Shown here: piece after piece, positions 37,969 through 48,286 of the stretch | Layout: the number at the start of each line of letters is the position of its first letter | Numbering within the stretch: the first letter of the stretch is position 1 | Assembly: GCA_004014935.1 (NCBI GenBank) | Contig: CP025325.1 | Coordinates: 2,232,001-2,296,000 of the forward strand | DNA length: 64,000 nucleotides | Origin: Saccharomycopsis malanga | Taxonomy: Eukaryota > Ascomycota > Saccharomycetes > Ascoideales > Saccharomycopsidaceae | Reading direction: 5' to 3' | Program-made: the position numbers and the translations under genes | The notes under the pieces: generated by a model | Told to the model about the DNA's origin: nothing | Database searches by the model: none | Seen by the model: only the letters and a program-made list of their open reading frames with translations

Positions 37969-38940
37969 TTACGAAAATTTCCTGTTTATAGGGATAGTAT
38001 GTTCATGGCTGTATTTGTAAGAGCCTATCAAACCTCTGCCGTGACAACACGCAGCAACAACCACAAGAACATGGAATATTTGATGGGAATGGCCAAACAT
38101 GTCATACGTGCCAGGATTGTATCTTTCAGGTAGCCGTGCAGCATACAAGAATGCACCAAAACAGTAAAGAACACCCTCTGAGATGATCCAAGAGAGCTGC
38201 GCACGATCACAGACTTCTTGGGCCCCGTAGATGTAACATCCGGTCACTATTGGAAGAATTCCGGAAAGCCCAAACAAAACGAACATCAAAGCACGATATG
38301 GTCTCCATTTGTTAGTTCTGAATTTGTCTTTAAGAGAAAATACTGCACAGATGGCGCCTAAAATCATAGTGAGGCCCCAGAAAAAATTACGAAGCATCTT
38401 TTGATCCATAAGCGCATAATAGAGAAGTGAGACCATCGAGGTAACAATAAGAACTATAATCCCCAAATAATCAAGCTTATTCCCAAACGTAGCGACTTGT
38501 TCAGAATGGCATTTTAAACAATGGAAACTGCTGCTCAAGGTCAATGCAGTAGCAGCACCAAACGAAAATATCGAAAACACCGCATTATCTTTCCATGTTG
38601 TAGTTTCGTAGCTTTCCATAAATTTGTTGAAGAATGAAAAACAGCCAATAAGAAATAGCACTCCTGGAATCAAATGCGAATATATATTAACAGACTCATT
38701 GTGTAGATAGGTTAGACTTCGGAGACACTCCAAATAGCTGAAAGTCTCCCTTACATATCCTGAAAGAATGTAGCAATTATCTTTCTGCCAATCAGGAAGC
38801 TCATCCCATACATATAATTTGAGTTTTTGAACCTCTTTTTTTACTGTTTCTTTGACTTGATCAACGCTGCTCTCGGGCTGTTCAGAGCCTCCTCGCTTTC
38901 GCAATGTACTTCCCGATGCTTGAACTGGAAGCGTGGTCAT
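37969..38940 (-). CDS. PAQR/adiponectin-receptor-like seven-span membrane protein (IZH family)
   Basis: A 323-residue member of the haemolysin III/PAQR family; yeast Izh proteins affect zinc homeostasis, membrane sterols and osmotin signalling. After a charged N-terminus comes the family entry motif (ELPDWQKDNCYILSGYVRET; about 45-65) and LTYLHNESVNIYSHLIPG, then seven hydrophobic spans. Metal-site residues expected in the family are visible: Ser/His in TLSSSFHCLKCHSEQV and the paired His in GHSHQIFHVLVVVAACCH near the end. It cannot be assigned to a particular IZH paralogue. The start is the ATG at 38940. It converges on AFG3 with a 117-bp gap. Confidence 0.9.
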   Translation of the reverse strand: MTTLPVQASGSTLRKRGGSEQPESSVDQVKETVKKEVQKLKLYVWDELPDWQKDNCYILSGYVRETFSYLECLRSLTYLHNESVNIYSHLIPGVLFLIGCFSFFNKFMESYETTTWKDNAVFSIFSFGAATALTLSSSFHCLKCHSEQVATFGNKLDYLGIIVLIVTSMVSLLYYALMDQKMLRNFFWGLTMILGAICAVFSLKDKFRTNKWRPYRALMFVLFGLSGILPIVTGCYIYGAQEVCDRAQLSWIISEGVLYCFGAFLYAARLPERYNPGTYDMFGHSHQIFHVLVVVAACCHGRGLIGSYKYSHEHTIPINRKFS

Positions 38941-39811
38941 TTATACCATAAAATCTATATATATTGAGGTGAACTTGAAAAAAGTCGTTCAAAAGCATCA
39001 TTGGATCTCCCCTCTATATAGCTTAACCTGCAATGTTGTATTGATATTATGATCACGTGGATGTTAGGGAACATGGCAGTGGATCGTAACCATATAATCT
39101 TTCAATTGTTGAACATTTAAACCCTGCAGAACAGTACTCAGTCAAAAAAATTGAGTATTACATTGATTGTCTGATTTTAGGCAATAGCAAGAACTTGTAG
39201 GCCAAAGATCTTAGTTAACTGCTATTTTTCCTTACTACTGATCTCTGCCAGGTTAGATACTGGTTTATGCTTACAAAATAAATCTTAAGGTAACGGTGCT
39301 GGGTGCGGTCTCATGTACGCCACTGCAAAAGAATGCGTTGATATGTAAGCTTGACGCACATAGGCACTGTTGAAAAGAAGCACCATATTAATTGTTGGCT
39401 GTAGGTGACTTCTGTAAGTTCCAAGTTCCAAGCAATTCAAGCAATAATTGCCCCCTTTGACTATTTTCTTGATGAAATCTTTTTTTTTTTGTAAGACGTA
39501 GAATCAAGTTGATAATTTGACTGCATGCGCTCTGCTTGACTCTTTACCACATGGAAATACGCTACCAAGAAAAGTATTAAGACAATCTATAGATCAATAA
39601 AGTAGTATTAGAAAGCCTTTTGATCTTCATGTCAGCCTTCAATACAGGAATATTCCAATAATACATAAAAGTGTTGCTTGATACACTATTGTATTACGGG
39701 GCCCATAACCCTCTCTTCTGGAAAGGATATATCTATATAGTATAGCATGAAATAATTAGGGCATGGATGAGTGATTGATTCCAATAGAATAATCACTCAA
39801 CAAGCCCAATA
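38941..39811. promoter_or_regulatory. Divergent promoter IZH-like / BIT61-like with a CACGTG site
   Basis: An 871-bp gap without a gene. A CACGTG core (39054-39059), the E-box recognised by Cbf1-type bHLH factors, lies 114 bp upstream of the IZH-like ATG. A run of T (near 39480) and a TATA-like tatctatatagtatag about 70 bp before the BIT61-like ATG are also visible. Confidence 0.45.
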
Positions 39812-41800
39812 ATGACAGAACGCAGCGATAGCATTAGCAGGAGGTCGACAAGCGCACATACGACGGCTATGAGTAGCCCGTATACTGAAAGCGATGCTTT
39901 GAACCTGCTGGAAAGGGCTATGACGAGGACAGTTTCGTTCAGACAGATCAAATCGCCACCTTCAATCGCTGGAGATTTCCATTCATCAGAACAACCTGAA
40001 AATCTGACCCAGTCACTGGGAAATAATTGGGCATCATTGAAACCGAAACAAGAGAATTATCAATCTGCATTGGGTATAAACTTTGATCGTCCTAAGAAAA
40101 TCGATAGTCCTAGCTTTTCAAATTATAATAGAAGCCCTAGCTTGGACATCGGAGATACTGGATTTCAGCCAATAAGTAGGACTAATACTTTTGAATTGTA
40201 CAGAAATAATAACAATTCCGACAGTTCTATAACTGCTTCAATATTTAACGGTGCTTCTAATGCCAATACTAGCAATACTAAAAACAACTTGAGTGCAACT
40301 ATTTCAAATCTCACATTCAGCCCTCTTAGCACAACCAGAACTAACAACTCTGACAACAATGTAGCATCTCCAAAGGAAAAAACTACTCCTTTGCAGAAAG
40401 CAAGACTACTTGCTCAAAAAGCAAAGGCCAGTTCTAACAGAGACTTTCTACCCAAGAGAAAAACATCTACCGTAGATGATACTGAAGTCATAAGGAAGGG
40501 TTTGCCCCGCAAGAATAGTTTATCATCCGCAAGTATTGTTTCCGGAGCAAAAGCTATAACTGAAAATAAGAAAAAAATATTCCCAGACTTGTCATCATTA
40601 TCCAAGCCTCGTATTTCTGCTACTTCAGATCTGACTCTACGTAGATCGTCTTCAGAAAGTACACGAATCCCAACAACCATAAATGAGCTCAATGACAGTG
40701 CTAGTACTAAAAGCCATTCACACCTTCATCATCGCCATCATCACCACCATCATCATTTGCTCAGAAGAAAAGATGTAGCACCAAACGTTCTTTCGTCTTC
40801 TTCATCAAACTCTAAACTCATCAGTGATTATCCTGCTTTATATAATTTCCACCCAAGTGCAAATACCACTGCAACAAATGATTTGCTAAAAATTGTGGAA
40901 AGTATAGAGAATGAAATGATGACAAAGACCTTAAGTGAGGACAAACGGAGTGACTATGCTGACAGATTATTACACTTACTATTTTCTTGTGTACTCCCAC
41001 TTTTTAAAGGGGACGTGTTGGCAACTCCAATTGAAGATTTGAATAGGTTAGTAGAAACTTTTCTCATGGTAAGAATTAATAAGAATGATGTAAAAAATGA
41101 ATTAAATAACACTATTTCCGATGCTAATGATATACCCACTTCTTCAGATGCTAAAGCTATTATAAAAGAATTTCAAGATTTGATCAAAGTTGGTATTTCC
41201 CTAATGCAAAACCAATCTAACATTGACAATCTCACTCATAAAGACTCCAAATTGAATAAGTTTGGTAACCGTTTTAGTTACGGTTCGACTAGCTCTTTTT
41301 CTGAATCTACTTCTAGCTTTGGCTCAGCAGATTCCAATATTCCTTCTCAATATAATATGGAGATTGAAAATGAGGTTGCGGCATTATGGGATTTTTTCTT
41401 GCATGACATTCTTTCGTATTTAGAAGCCATCTTTTTTCCTTTGCAAATGGAATTTGATGGTTGTGGAATTGTATTAAATAATCCAAACATTGCCAAAAGT
41501 TTTTGGTCTCAACTCTTAATTCCTGAAGATGAGCTTAGTGTTAAACGGTTTATTTTATTAATATTTAGAGACTCTGTCATTATTCCAATGGTTGAAAAAT
41601 TGGGCAATGTCAACAACTTCTTTGCTGGCAGTTTCAATAGCAGTTTACTTGACCAAAACCGTAAACAGGATGACTTGTATCCGCAAAAACTTTGCTTACT
41701 TCAGTGTTTTGGAGTGTTGTCCACTGCTCAATCGAAAGACTACAATCAAAAGGTGGTCGAAACTTTACTAGATGTTATGAAAAAGCAAATCAAAATTTAA
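39812..41800 (+). CDS. BIT61: TORC2 subunit of the Bit61/HbrB family
   Basis: This is a likely peripheral subunit of TOR complex 2 (Bit61/Bit2 in S. cerevisiae, HbrB in Aspergillus, PRR5/Protor in animals), which acts at the plasma membrane in actin and sphingolipid control. It has 662 residues. The first two-thirds are Ser/Asn-rich and disordered with a His-rich patch (about 305-316). A conserved helical region begins near 350 (LLKIVESIENEMMTKTL), and the HbrB signature is at about 525-600 (VAALWDFFLHDILSYLEAIF; GCGIVLNNPNIAKSFWSQLL). The start ATG 39812 gives MTERSDSISRR. The gene symbol reflects the family; Bit2 versus Bit61 is not separable here. Confidence 0.82.
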   Translation: MTERSDSISRRSTSAHTTAMSSPYTESDALNLLERAMTRTVSFRQIKSPPSIAGDFHSSEQPENLTQSLGNNWASLKPKQENYQSALGINFDRPKKIDSPSFSNYNRSPSLDIGDTGFQPISRTNTFELYRNNNNSDSSITASIFNGASNANTSNTKNNLSATISNLTFSPLSTTRTNNSDNNVASPKEKTTPLQKARLLAQKAKASSNRDFLPKRKTSTVDDTEVIRKGLPRKNSLSSASIVSGAKAITENKKKIFPDLSSLSKPRISATSDLTLRRSSSESTRIPTTINELNDSASTKSHSHLHHRHHHHHHHLLRRKDVAPNVLSSSSSNSKLISDYPALYNFHPSANTTATNDLLKIVESIENEMMTKTLSEDKRSDYADRLLHLLFSCVLPLFKGDVLATPIEDLNRLVETFLMVRINKNDVKNELNNTISDANDIPTSSDAKAIIKEFQDLIKVGISLMQNQSNIDNLTHKDSKLNKFGNRFSYGSTSSFSESTSSFGSADSNIPSQYNMEIENEVAALWDFFLHDILSYLEAIFFPLQMEFDGCGIVLNNPNIAKSFWSQLLIPEDELSVKRFILLIFRDSVIIPMVEKLGNVNNFFAGSFNSSLLDQNRKQDDLYPQKLCLLQCFGVLSTAQSKDYNQKVVETLLDVMKKQIKI

Positions 41801-42788
41801 TTCCTATTTAGTGTTTGTTTTACAAAAACTGCATTCAAATTATTGTGAAAACATTCTTATAATTCAAGGCAGTCATTTATGACTCTTTCTATTCCTAGGT
41901 AATACTGTATACTTAAGAAGAGTGGAAGAGCTACTGAATATGTACTTGGTAATACTATTAATGAGCAATACATTTGGCGCTCAGAAAATTCAATTGATGA
42001 CCACTTAGTTATAAAAAATGTACACAAGGTTTTATGATAATCTTATATTCAGATTCCGAGCCCAGTATCAATTGCGTATATACGCGTTATTCTAAAATGA
42101 AAATTGACAACAACCGAACGGAAAAAACCAAATACGCCTTGTTTAATAACTAAAAACTTTCATACCCATTTACTTTGATCAATGGGTTGGGGAGTAAGCA
42201 CTAGACTATGTGTGTGTAGATCATTTTTCACGGATTTGATAAAATTTATATAGAGGTAGCTTTGCCAATTTTTGTTACCCAACTCATGTATTTTCGACTA
42301 AATATACATGTTTTAAATAAAAGTAGCACCGGCATTTCTGAGTATCAAGCAACATTTTTAAGTAAAAATACCATATTCGTGGCCCAGCACTTTTAGCACC
42401 TTTCGAAAATTAAGCCACTGTCTATATTTGGAAACAACTCTGAACATATGCGATGTTGAAATTTCGCATAATCTCTAGGCTGGGCTGAGACGTACGTCTT
42501 TTCTCGTTCACAAATGCTCCAACTTGAACAATTTCGGATATGTTTAATATAAATATATATAAATATAAAAAAAGTTCTGTCTATAATATGAATGGAAAAA
42601 AATTGACATGACTTTGGAGGTTCTTTGCGTTGTTTAGATACCTTAAACACTCACTGCTAAAGCAATAAGCACCACTTTTTTTTGAAATCTGCTTACTTTG
42701 TCTTGAATACAATCCCTCGCTATTGCTAATTAACAAGCAGTCTCCCAATATCCACTATTTGCTTATAATCTGGCAAATATAGGCAGTA
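41801..42788. other. Gap between BIT61-like and Mei2-like genes
   Basis: A 988-bp AT-rich gap. It carries a partial copy of the short TIR element (42038-42203, listed separately). The remainder shows no gene; a minus-strand open frame at 42393-42650 has no family resemblance. Confidence 0.5.
42038..42203 (+). mobile_element. Partial copy B of short TIR element
   Basis: This stretch is collinear with the inverse of the element at 48287-48531. An internal block (CTTAT ... GAGCCCAGTAT ... TATACGCGTTAT, 42038-42090) is followed by one terminal repeat, caatgggttggggagtaagcacta without spaces at 42180-42203, ending in the same GTAAGCAC-TA. The other terminus is not recognisable. The block-to-terminus distance is close to that in the full copy (about 166 versus 157 bp). 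Confidence 0.6.
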
Positions 42789-44300
42789 ATGTTCACTGCT
42801 GCTTTGGCAAAGATCCAATTAGATCCTTACAAGCCAAAATCAGACACAGCCTACGTAGACAAGCAAAACGGGGCTCTTGGGGATGAGAACAAAAATGTTT
42901 ATCAAAACTTGGAAGAAAAGCCTTACAAACTTTCAAACTCTCCCGGTTTTAGCTTACAAAACAAGAGAATGCATTTGCCATCTTTAAAAAATGCTCAATT
43001 TGGCAAACGTATTATCGGTCAGGATTTAAACAGGTTTTCGATAAGTAGAGTTTTGCTAGTGAGCGAAATTCCTGCAAACATTGACTTAACCATATTGAAA
43101 AAAATTTGTTTAACATTTGGTGATGTCGCTTTAGTTAAATTTAAAAAATTTGGGGTTAACTTAGTTCAGGCTGTTGTTGCTTGGTTTGATTTGAGAGATG
43201 CAGTAAAAGCATTTAAGAGTCTTTCTTCAAACTTCAGCCAGATCTCTGGCTTTAAGGAGACGAAGGTCAAATTTGTTCATGTGCTTCCGGAACCAAATAT
43301 AGGGCTTGGTGTTGAGTTGAACTGTCTTATGGAAGAATCGGCATTCATTTACGTTGGTATGTCGAAAATCACCACCCGTGCTGTATTTGAAGGAAGACAC
43401 ACATTTTTGTATAACAAAATAAGTTCAATCTGTGATGTATTCTTTATTGAGGAAATTGGGAACTTCCAAGACAAATTTTTGTTCAAATGTGCTGTTTATG
43501 ATATCAGAATGTTAGAAGCAGTACGCTTGTTAATGGATGGTAATAAAGAAAAAAATTGTTGGTTTTTTGTTCAGTTTAGTTTGGAAACACTTTATCAAAA
43601 ACTGGTAGAACAAGACCCTGTCACTTCTCTCAAAGAAAATGCGAATATTAATGAGAAAGTTGCTCCAGAAAAGTACTCTGGTCAACTACACCATGAAACA
43701 CAACAGTCTAGGTACAGGCTTGTTAGAAGTCAATTGGAAATGATTCAAAATACACCTAACCTGCTAAGACATCTGCACAGTCTACAAGTAACAGTTATAC
43801 CTGTTGCTAGAAGAAATGCAGTTGATCTGGTTAAAATTGCAAAAGGGTTAGATACTCGAACTACAATAATGATTCGAAATATTCCAAATAAAATAACTCA
43901 AACAATGTTGGAGACTTTCATAAACGTTACAAATAAACATACGTATGACTTTTTATACTTGAGAATAGATTTTTCAAAAAATTGCAATGTGGGATATGCA
44001 TTCGTTTCCTTCACAGCACCAGAGCATATCATTAGATTTGCACAAGCTAGGGTGGGAAAAAAGTGGAATTGTTTTGAATCTGAAAAAATATGCGATATTT
44101 CTTATGCAAATGTTCAGGGACAAGACTGTTTAATCGAAAAGTTTAGAAACTCTGGAGTCATGAATCAATTTCCAGAATACAGACCAAAGTTATATTATAC
44201 AGAAGGTCCTTTGGTCGGTCAAGAAATGGAGTTTCCTAAACCTAATAACAGCATATGTTATGCTCGTTCTTTAGCAAATAGTGTGGTCCAAAAAATTTAA
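42789..44300 (+). CDS. Mei2-like RNA-binding protein
   Basis: A 503-residue protein ending in the Mei2-type RRM (RRM_2 family), about 355-470: TTIMIRNIPNKITQTMLETF and FLYLRIDFSKNCNVGYAFVS are diagnostic. Upstream, about 95-165, is a degenerate RRM-like fold (RVLLVSEIPANIDLTILKKI). In Schizosaccharomyces Mei2 binds meiRNA and drives meiosis; plant Mei2-like proteins act in meristem and meiosis control. S. cerevisiae has no clear orthologue that I recall. The target RNA is unknown. The start is the ATG at 42789; codon use and length look intact. It converges on CDC123 with a gap of only 99 bp. Confidence 0.87.
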   Translation: MFTAALAKIQLDPYKPKSDTAYVDKQNGALGDENKNVYQNLEEKPYKLSNSPGFSLQNKRMHLPSLKNAQFGKRIIGQDLNRFSISRVLLVSEIPANIDLTILKKICLTFGDVALVKFKKFGVNLVQAVVAWFDLRDAVKAFKSLSSNFSQISGFKETKVKFVHVLPEPNIGLGVELNCLMEESAFIYVGMSKITTRAVFEGRHTFLYNKISSICDVFFIEEIGNFQDKFLFKCAVYDIRMLEAVRLLMDGNKEKNCWFFVQFSLETLYQKLVEQDPVTSLKENANINEKVAPEKYSGQLHHETQQSRYRLVRSQLEMIQNTPNLLRHLHSLQVTVIPVARRNAVDLVKIAKGLDTRTTIMIRNIPNKITQTMLETFINVTNKHTYDFLYLRIDFSKNCNVGYAFVSFTAPEHIIRFAQARVGKKWNCFESEKICDISYANVQGQDCLIEKFRNSGVMNQFPEYRPKLYYTEGPLVGQEMEFPKPNNSICYARSLANSVVQKI

Positions 44301-44399
44301 AAACCACTACTTCTCAATTACTCTATGTGCATTACGTCAATACAAGATATCATTTATTTTTTTAAATCATCATACTATGGACAATAATCTATCTATGGA

Positions 44400-45488
44400 T
44401 CATTGATCCTCGTCTGAGGAGTCATCAACGAGCTGATTCTTATGATACGCTTTCATCAACTCGACCATAGCACCGGCATCCGCAACGGCGTCAACCATAT
44501 CTTTGGGCACGTAGTTTTCAGAATGAGCGACACCACCACAGCGAGCAGCTGAGTTTCTATCTACCAACCTTAATTCAAAATCGCCTTCATCTTTATCTGG
44601 ATCTACAGTTAAAACCTCGTTCCATGAGTACAACAAACTGTCTGTTTTTCTAGCAAACGGGTTGATATCTATTAGCCATGTCTTGGCTGTATTTTCTGGC
44701 AAATATAAATCGAAAACAAAGCTGTCATCGGAAAAAGTGTCTTTCAAATTATCTTCATAGAACTCAAAAATTTTGTCTTTGATATCCTCACTCATTCCTT
44801 CTAAATAAGGGTAATAATTTGGATCTCTTTGGCTGACTGCTACAATTTTACGGTTTTTTACAAAACATCTAAACTCCCATGCTGGATTTATGTTTACCCA
44901 TTCTTTCAACACAAGGTCAAAAGTGAGATTCTTGTGTTCCTCGACAAGTTTATCCTTTTCAATATCAGAGCACTCATTGAGTGACTCAGTAAGATCATGA
45001 ACAATGTAACTAGATGCATTTAATATTAAATAAATGTCGGAAGCAGAATGACATTTTGTTGAATGATTAGGGAGAATCCACGCAGCATCTTTTGGAGCCG
45101 ACCAATTGAGCTTGGGTAAAACAGGACCGTTTTCCTTTATTATATTTTGAATTTGATTGTGTACCTCTTTAAAAGCATTTGTAGGATCATTATTGATACG
45201 ACGTTGTACTACGTTAGTTTCTAAGTTATCTTTGGCATGTTCCTCAGTTTCCCAGTCACTGTAATCCGACTCATCGCCAGCCGTACCATCTTTGTAGAAC
45301 TCGGCTGGCATTGGGATACCATCGCCGAGAATATAGTCAACAAATGATCTTGGCAAAGCAGATATAATATGAGATTTTGGTGTAGCCTTGGCGTACTTTG
45401 GGTACCATGACCCATAGGAACAATTCAATATATGCTGCTTTGTCGGAGTCAAGTCTTGGAATGCATGATAACCATCGATTTGTGTCAT
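44400..45488 (-). CDS. CDC123: Cdc123, eIF2 assembly factor (D123 family)
   Basis: An ATP-grasp-fold protein that promotes assembly of the eIF2 alpha-beta-gamma complex and is thus needed for translation initiation and cell-cycle entry. With the start at 45488 it has 362 residues, like S. cerevisiae Cdc123 (360). Family blocks in order are ILNCSYGSWYPKYAKATPKS, an acidic DYSDWETEE stretch, PKLNWSAPKDAAWILPN (about 155), NPAWEFRCFVKNRKIVAVSQ and WLIDINPFARKTDSLLYSWN. The C-terminus is acidic (DSSDEDQ). An upstream in-frame ATG at 45569 would add 27 residues, but that stretch contains TATA-like sequences (agtatatatagag, aagtatataag) and no family similarity, so the internal Met is preferred. 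Confidence 0.9.
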   Translation of the reverse strand: MTQIDGYHAFQDLTPTKQHILNCSYGSWYPKYAKATPKSHIISALPRSFVDYILGDGIPMPAEFYKDGTAGDESDYSDWETEEHAKDNLETNVVQRRINNDPTNAFKEVHNQIQNIIKENGPVLPKLNWSAPKDAAWILPNHSTKCHSASDIYLILNASSYIVHDLTESLNECSDIEKDKLVEEHKNLTFDLVLKEWVNINPAWEFRCFVKNRKIVAVSQRDPNYYPYLEGMSEDIKDKIFEFYEDNLKDTFSDDSFVFDLYLPENTAKTWLIDINPFARKTDSLLYSWNEVLTVDPDKDEGDFELRLVDRNSAARCGGVAHSENYVPKDMVDAVADAGAMVELMKAYHKNQLVDDSSDEDQ

Positions 45489-46316
45489 ATTTACACTTGC
45501 CGGTGGCGTAGATCTTATATACTTATGCTGATTAATGAAGCGAAGGGCCCTGACTCTATATATACTCATGTTGAAATATCAATGGTCAGGTGATCTGCGA
45601 GTAATGAGAAGAGATTGATGTACATTCGCCACACATGATCCTAAACACCCGGTCACCAACCCTTTCACCAGCCACAGGGTCGGTTGTGGTCAGCCTGGCA
45701 GAAAGAGCAAAATCACAGTGCTAATAACCATTTGAATTGCAACTCTGAATTGAACAGAACGAAAACTACCGCCAGCATATTACAACTGTAAGGTGTTGTT
45801 ATTAGGAGAGAAACAGCCAGACTATATTCGCACAATTCTCTGGATTGCTTCTGTCTAATAGGGTTTACGTGATTGTTATTACACAATCTTTTGCAAGGTA
45901 CGTAAGATGAATATGATTTTTTTTTTGCCGCTGTTGCCTATCGTGTTGCTGTTGTCTTCGGCGTTGTTGAAAGGTTATTTGTTACTTTAGGGTATCGAGA
46001 CAGCTAAAGCTAATAGTTTTTGCTACAATTGTTTCCGGTAGCAGTAAAGTATTGCACAGCCTTTGAAATTGATCGAAAAGAGAAGGTGTTGAAAAATGAA
46101 GCAGATACAAAATAAACATTACAGCGGCTTAAAGCAACACAATGGCATGAGATACTGGATAGAGGCAATCGATAAGGATTGTAGTTTATTTGAACATAAT
46201 ATACTAACAGAATGATCAAGTCTCTTAGTTTTAACATTAACTTGCATTATCAAGAGTTGTCGACGGCGTCGAGTTTCAAGTAAAAAGGTATAAAAGTATA
46301 GATTATAATAATAGCT
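45489..46316. other. Divergent promoter CDC123/PPH21
   Basis: An 828-bp gap. It contains a TATAAAAG box at 46289-46296, close to the PPH21 ATG, and TATA-like tracts just upstream of the chosen CDC123 start. A GC-richer block near 45650-45710 (ggtcaccaaccctttcacc) may hold activator sites; no motif is assigned. Confidence 0.45.
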
Positions 46317-47390
46317 ATGGATATGGATGGTGATATTCCTATGGAAGAGGTCGCCGAATCTCGTTTGGATCCAAGCTTAGAAGATGACGAAGGGCCAGAA
46401 GGACAAAATGCTAACTATTCTTTCAGTCAGCCTTTTGAGCCTAAAGAAGGGCCGATTCCCGAACTACCTAAAGGAAAAGTCAATCAGTTAGACCAGTGGG
46501 TTGAGCAATTGAGTAAATGTCAGCCTTTGAGTGAAGAGGATGTAGCCAAGTTATGTAAAATGGCACAGGATGTGTTACAATTTGAAGCAAATGTCCAGCC
46601 TGTCAACGTTCCAGTGACAATATGTGGTGATGTCCATGGTCAATTTCATGATTTAATGGAACTCTTCAAGATTGGCGGTCCATGTCCAGACACTAACTAT
46701 TTGTTTATGGGTGATTATGTTGATAGAGGATACTATTCTGTGGAAACCGTCAGCTATTTGGTGGCAATGAAAATCAGATATCCTAATAGAATTACAATAT
46801 TGAGAGGCAATCACGAGTCCAGACAAATCACTCAAGTTTATGGGTTCTATGATGAATGCTTGAGAAAATATGGTAGTGCTAATGTTTGGAAATTGTTTAC
46901 TGACTTGTTCGATTATTTCCCTATCACCGCTCTTGTTGATAATCGAATCTTCTGTTTGCACGGCGGTTTATCCCCTATGATTGAATCCATTGATCAGGTC
47001 AAAGATCTTAATAGAATCCAGGAAGTTCCTCATGAAGGCCCAATGTGTGACCTCTTGTGGTCCGATCCTGATGATAGAGGCGGATGGGGTATCAGTCCAA
47101 GAGGTGCTGGTTTCACTTTTGGTCAAGATATATCAGAACAATTTAATAGAACTAATGATCTCAGTCTAGTGGCTAGAGCCCATCAGTTGGTCATGGAAGG
47201 TTATTCTTGGTCTCATCAAGAATTGGTGGTCACTATTTTCTCCGCCCCAAATTATTGTTACAGATGTGGCAATCAAGCAGCTATAATGGAAGTCGATGAA
47301 CAACATAACAGACAATTCTTGCAATACGACCCAAGTGTTAGACCAGGCGAACCAACTGTGACCAGAAAAACTCCAGACTACTTCTTGTAA
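46317..47390 (+). CDS. PPH21: Protein phosphatase 2A catalytic subunit
   Basis: A Ser/Thr phosphatase catalytic subunit; with Tpd3 and Cdc55 or Rts1 it controls mitosis, actin and nutrient signalling. It has 357 residues. An acidic Pro-containing N-terminal extension (about 1-50) typical of yeast Pph21/22 precedes the PPP core. Metal-binding signatures are GDVHGQFHD (about 103), GDYVDRG (about 132), RGNHESR (about 163) and HGGLSP (about 220). The C-terminus TPDYFL is the conserved carboxyl-methylated tail. The start is the ATG at 46317. Confidence 0.95.
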   Translation: MDMDGDIPMEEVAESRLDPSLEDDEGPEGQNANYSFSQPFEPKEGPIPELPKGKVNQLDQWVEQLSKCQPLSEEDVAKLCKMAQDVLQFEANVQPVNVPVTICGDVHGQFHDLMELFKIGGPCPDTNYLFMGDYVDRGYYSVETVSYLVAMKIRYPNRITILRGNHESRQITQVYGFYDECLRKYGSANVWKLFTDLFDYFPITALVDNRIFCLHGGLSPMIESIDQVKDLNRIQEVPHEGPMCDLLWSDPDDRGGWGISPRGAGFTFGQDISEQFNRTNDLSLVARAHQLVMEGYSWSHQELVVTIFSAPNYCYRCGNQAAIMEVDEQHNRQFLQYDPSVRPGEPTVTRKTPDYFL

Positions 47391-47949
47391 AATAACGTTA
47401 CCTCTTTTTTCTTTTTTCTCTCTTGCCTGTTTGCTCAATTGATTTAGCTCAATTAAGCATCTTACTTTATTTTATAATCATCCAACTCTATCATTTGTTT
47501 TGCGCAAGTCATTACTATTTTGATCCTATCACCTCGTATTTTTTTTATCCTTATATAATTTTTTTTTTTTTTTTTCATAACATTCCTTCTCATTGTTTGC
47601 CTTTCTTAAATTCATTCACCTTTTTGTTACTGTTTCCTTTTTTGTTGTGTCGAAGTATTAATATATTGTTATGAATGATTGGTCACGTTTCAAGTAAGGG
47701 CTTTATTAGTCTTTTCATACTTCAAAGCACAATTTTGACAAGTATATATACGTGGTTAATTACTATTATCTAGAATAACAACAGCTTCAACTCTATAAAT
47801 AATGTTTGACAGTTCTAAAAATATTTTGTGCCAGATTTAACGGTTAAACGAAAAACACTTTTGAAGAGACGAAATAAATGTGAATAATTATTTGTTGAGG
47901 TCTTTCTAAACCAAGCTCAGTTTGAGTATAAGAAATACTGAAGTTAATA

Positions 47950-48054
47950 GTAAGATCATATATTTCGAACCCAGTACATATCAGTTTCATATATCCGCGC
48001 TATGTCAAAAATTTTGGTAAACCCAATAGGGTACTCAACACAAGTAGTATCATC
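47950..48054 (+). mobile_element. Partial copy C of short TIR element
   Basis: CCCAGTACATATCAG ... CCGCGCTATGTC (47970-48006) matches the inverse of 48393-48430 at about 32 of 37 positions. Similarity continues through GGTAAACCCA-ATAGGG to about 48054. It has neither terminal repeat and lies in inverse orientation to copy A, about 230 bp from it. Confidence 0.55.
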
Positions 48055-48102
48055 GGGACCAAGATAACAAGCTGAGGCCTGCCCCTAGCCCGGCCCTATA
48101 AC

Positions 48103-48191
48103 CTTTTTTATTTTTTATCATTACTTTTTATTGATTTTTATATTTATATTTTTATTTTTATTTTTATTTTATTTTTTGTTGTTTTTGATTT
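48103..48191. repeat. T-rich simple repeat (TTTTTA-type)
   Basis: About 90 bases almost wholly T and A on the plus strand, with repeating TTTTTA and TTTATA units, between TIR copies C and A. Such poly(dA:dT) tracts exclude nucleosomes; no specific role is claimed. Confidence 0.7.
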
Positions 48192-48286
48192 TAGCTATGA
48201 ACCAATTTTACTCGCTGCTTTTACTATACTGAACGTAGTTTCCACAGGCAAGTGCAACTGTCTGAAATACGACCTAGACGAAAGTC

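Noticed and set aside
48050-48110. GC-rich patch (gaggcctgcccctagcccggccc) considered as a tRNA or structural RNA
   Set aside because: No cloverleaf or A/B box could be formed; it lies between element copies and is more likely part of a degenerate repeat.
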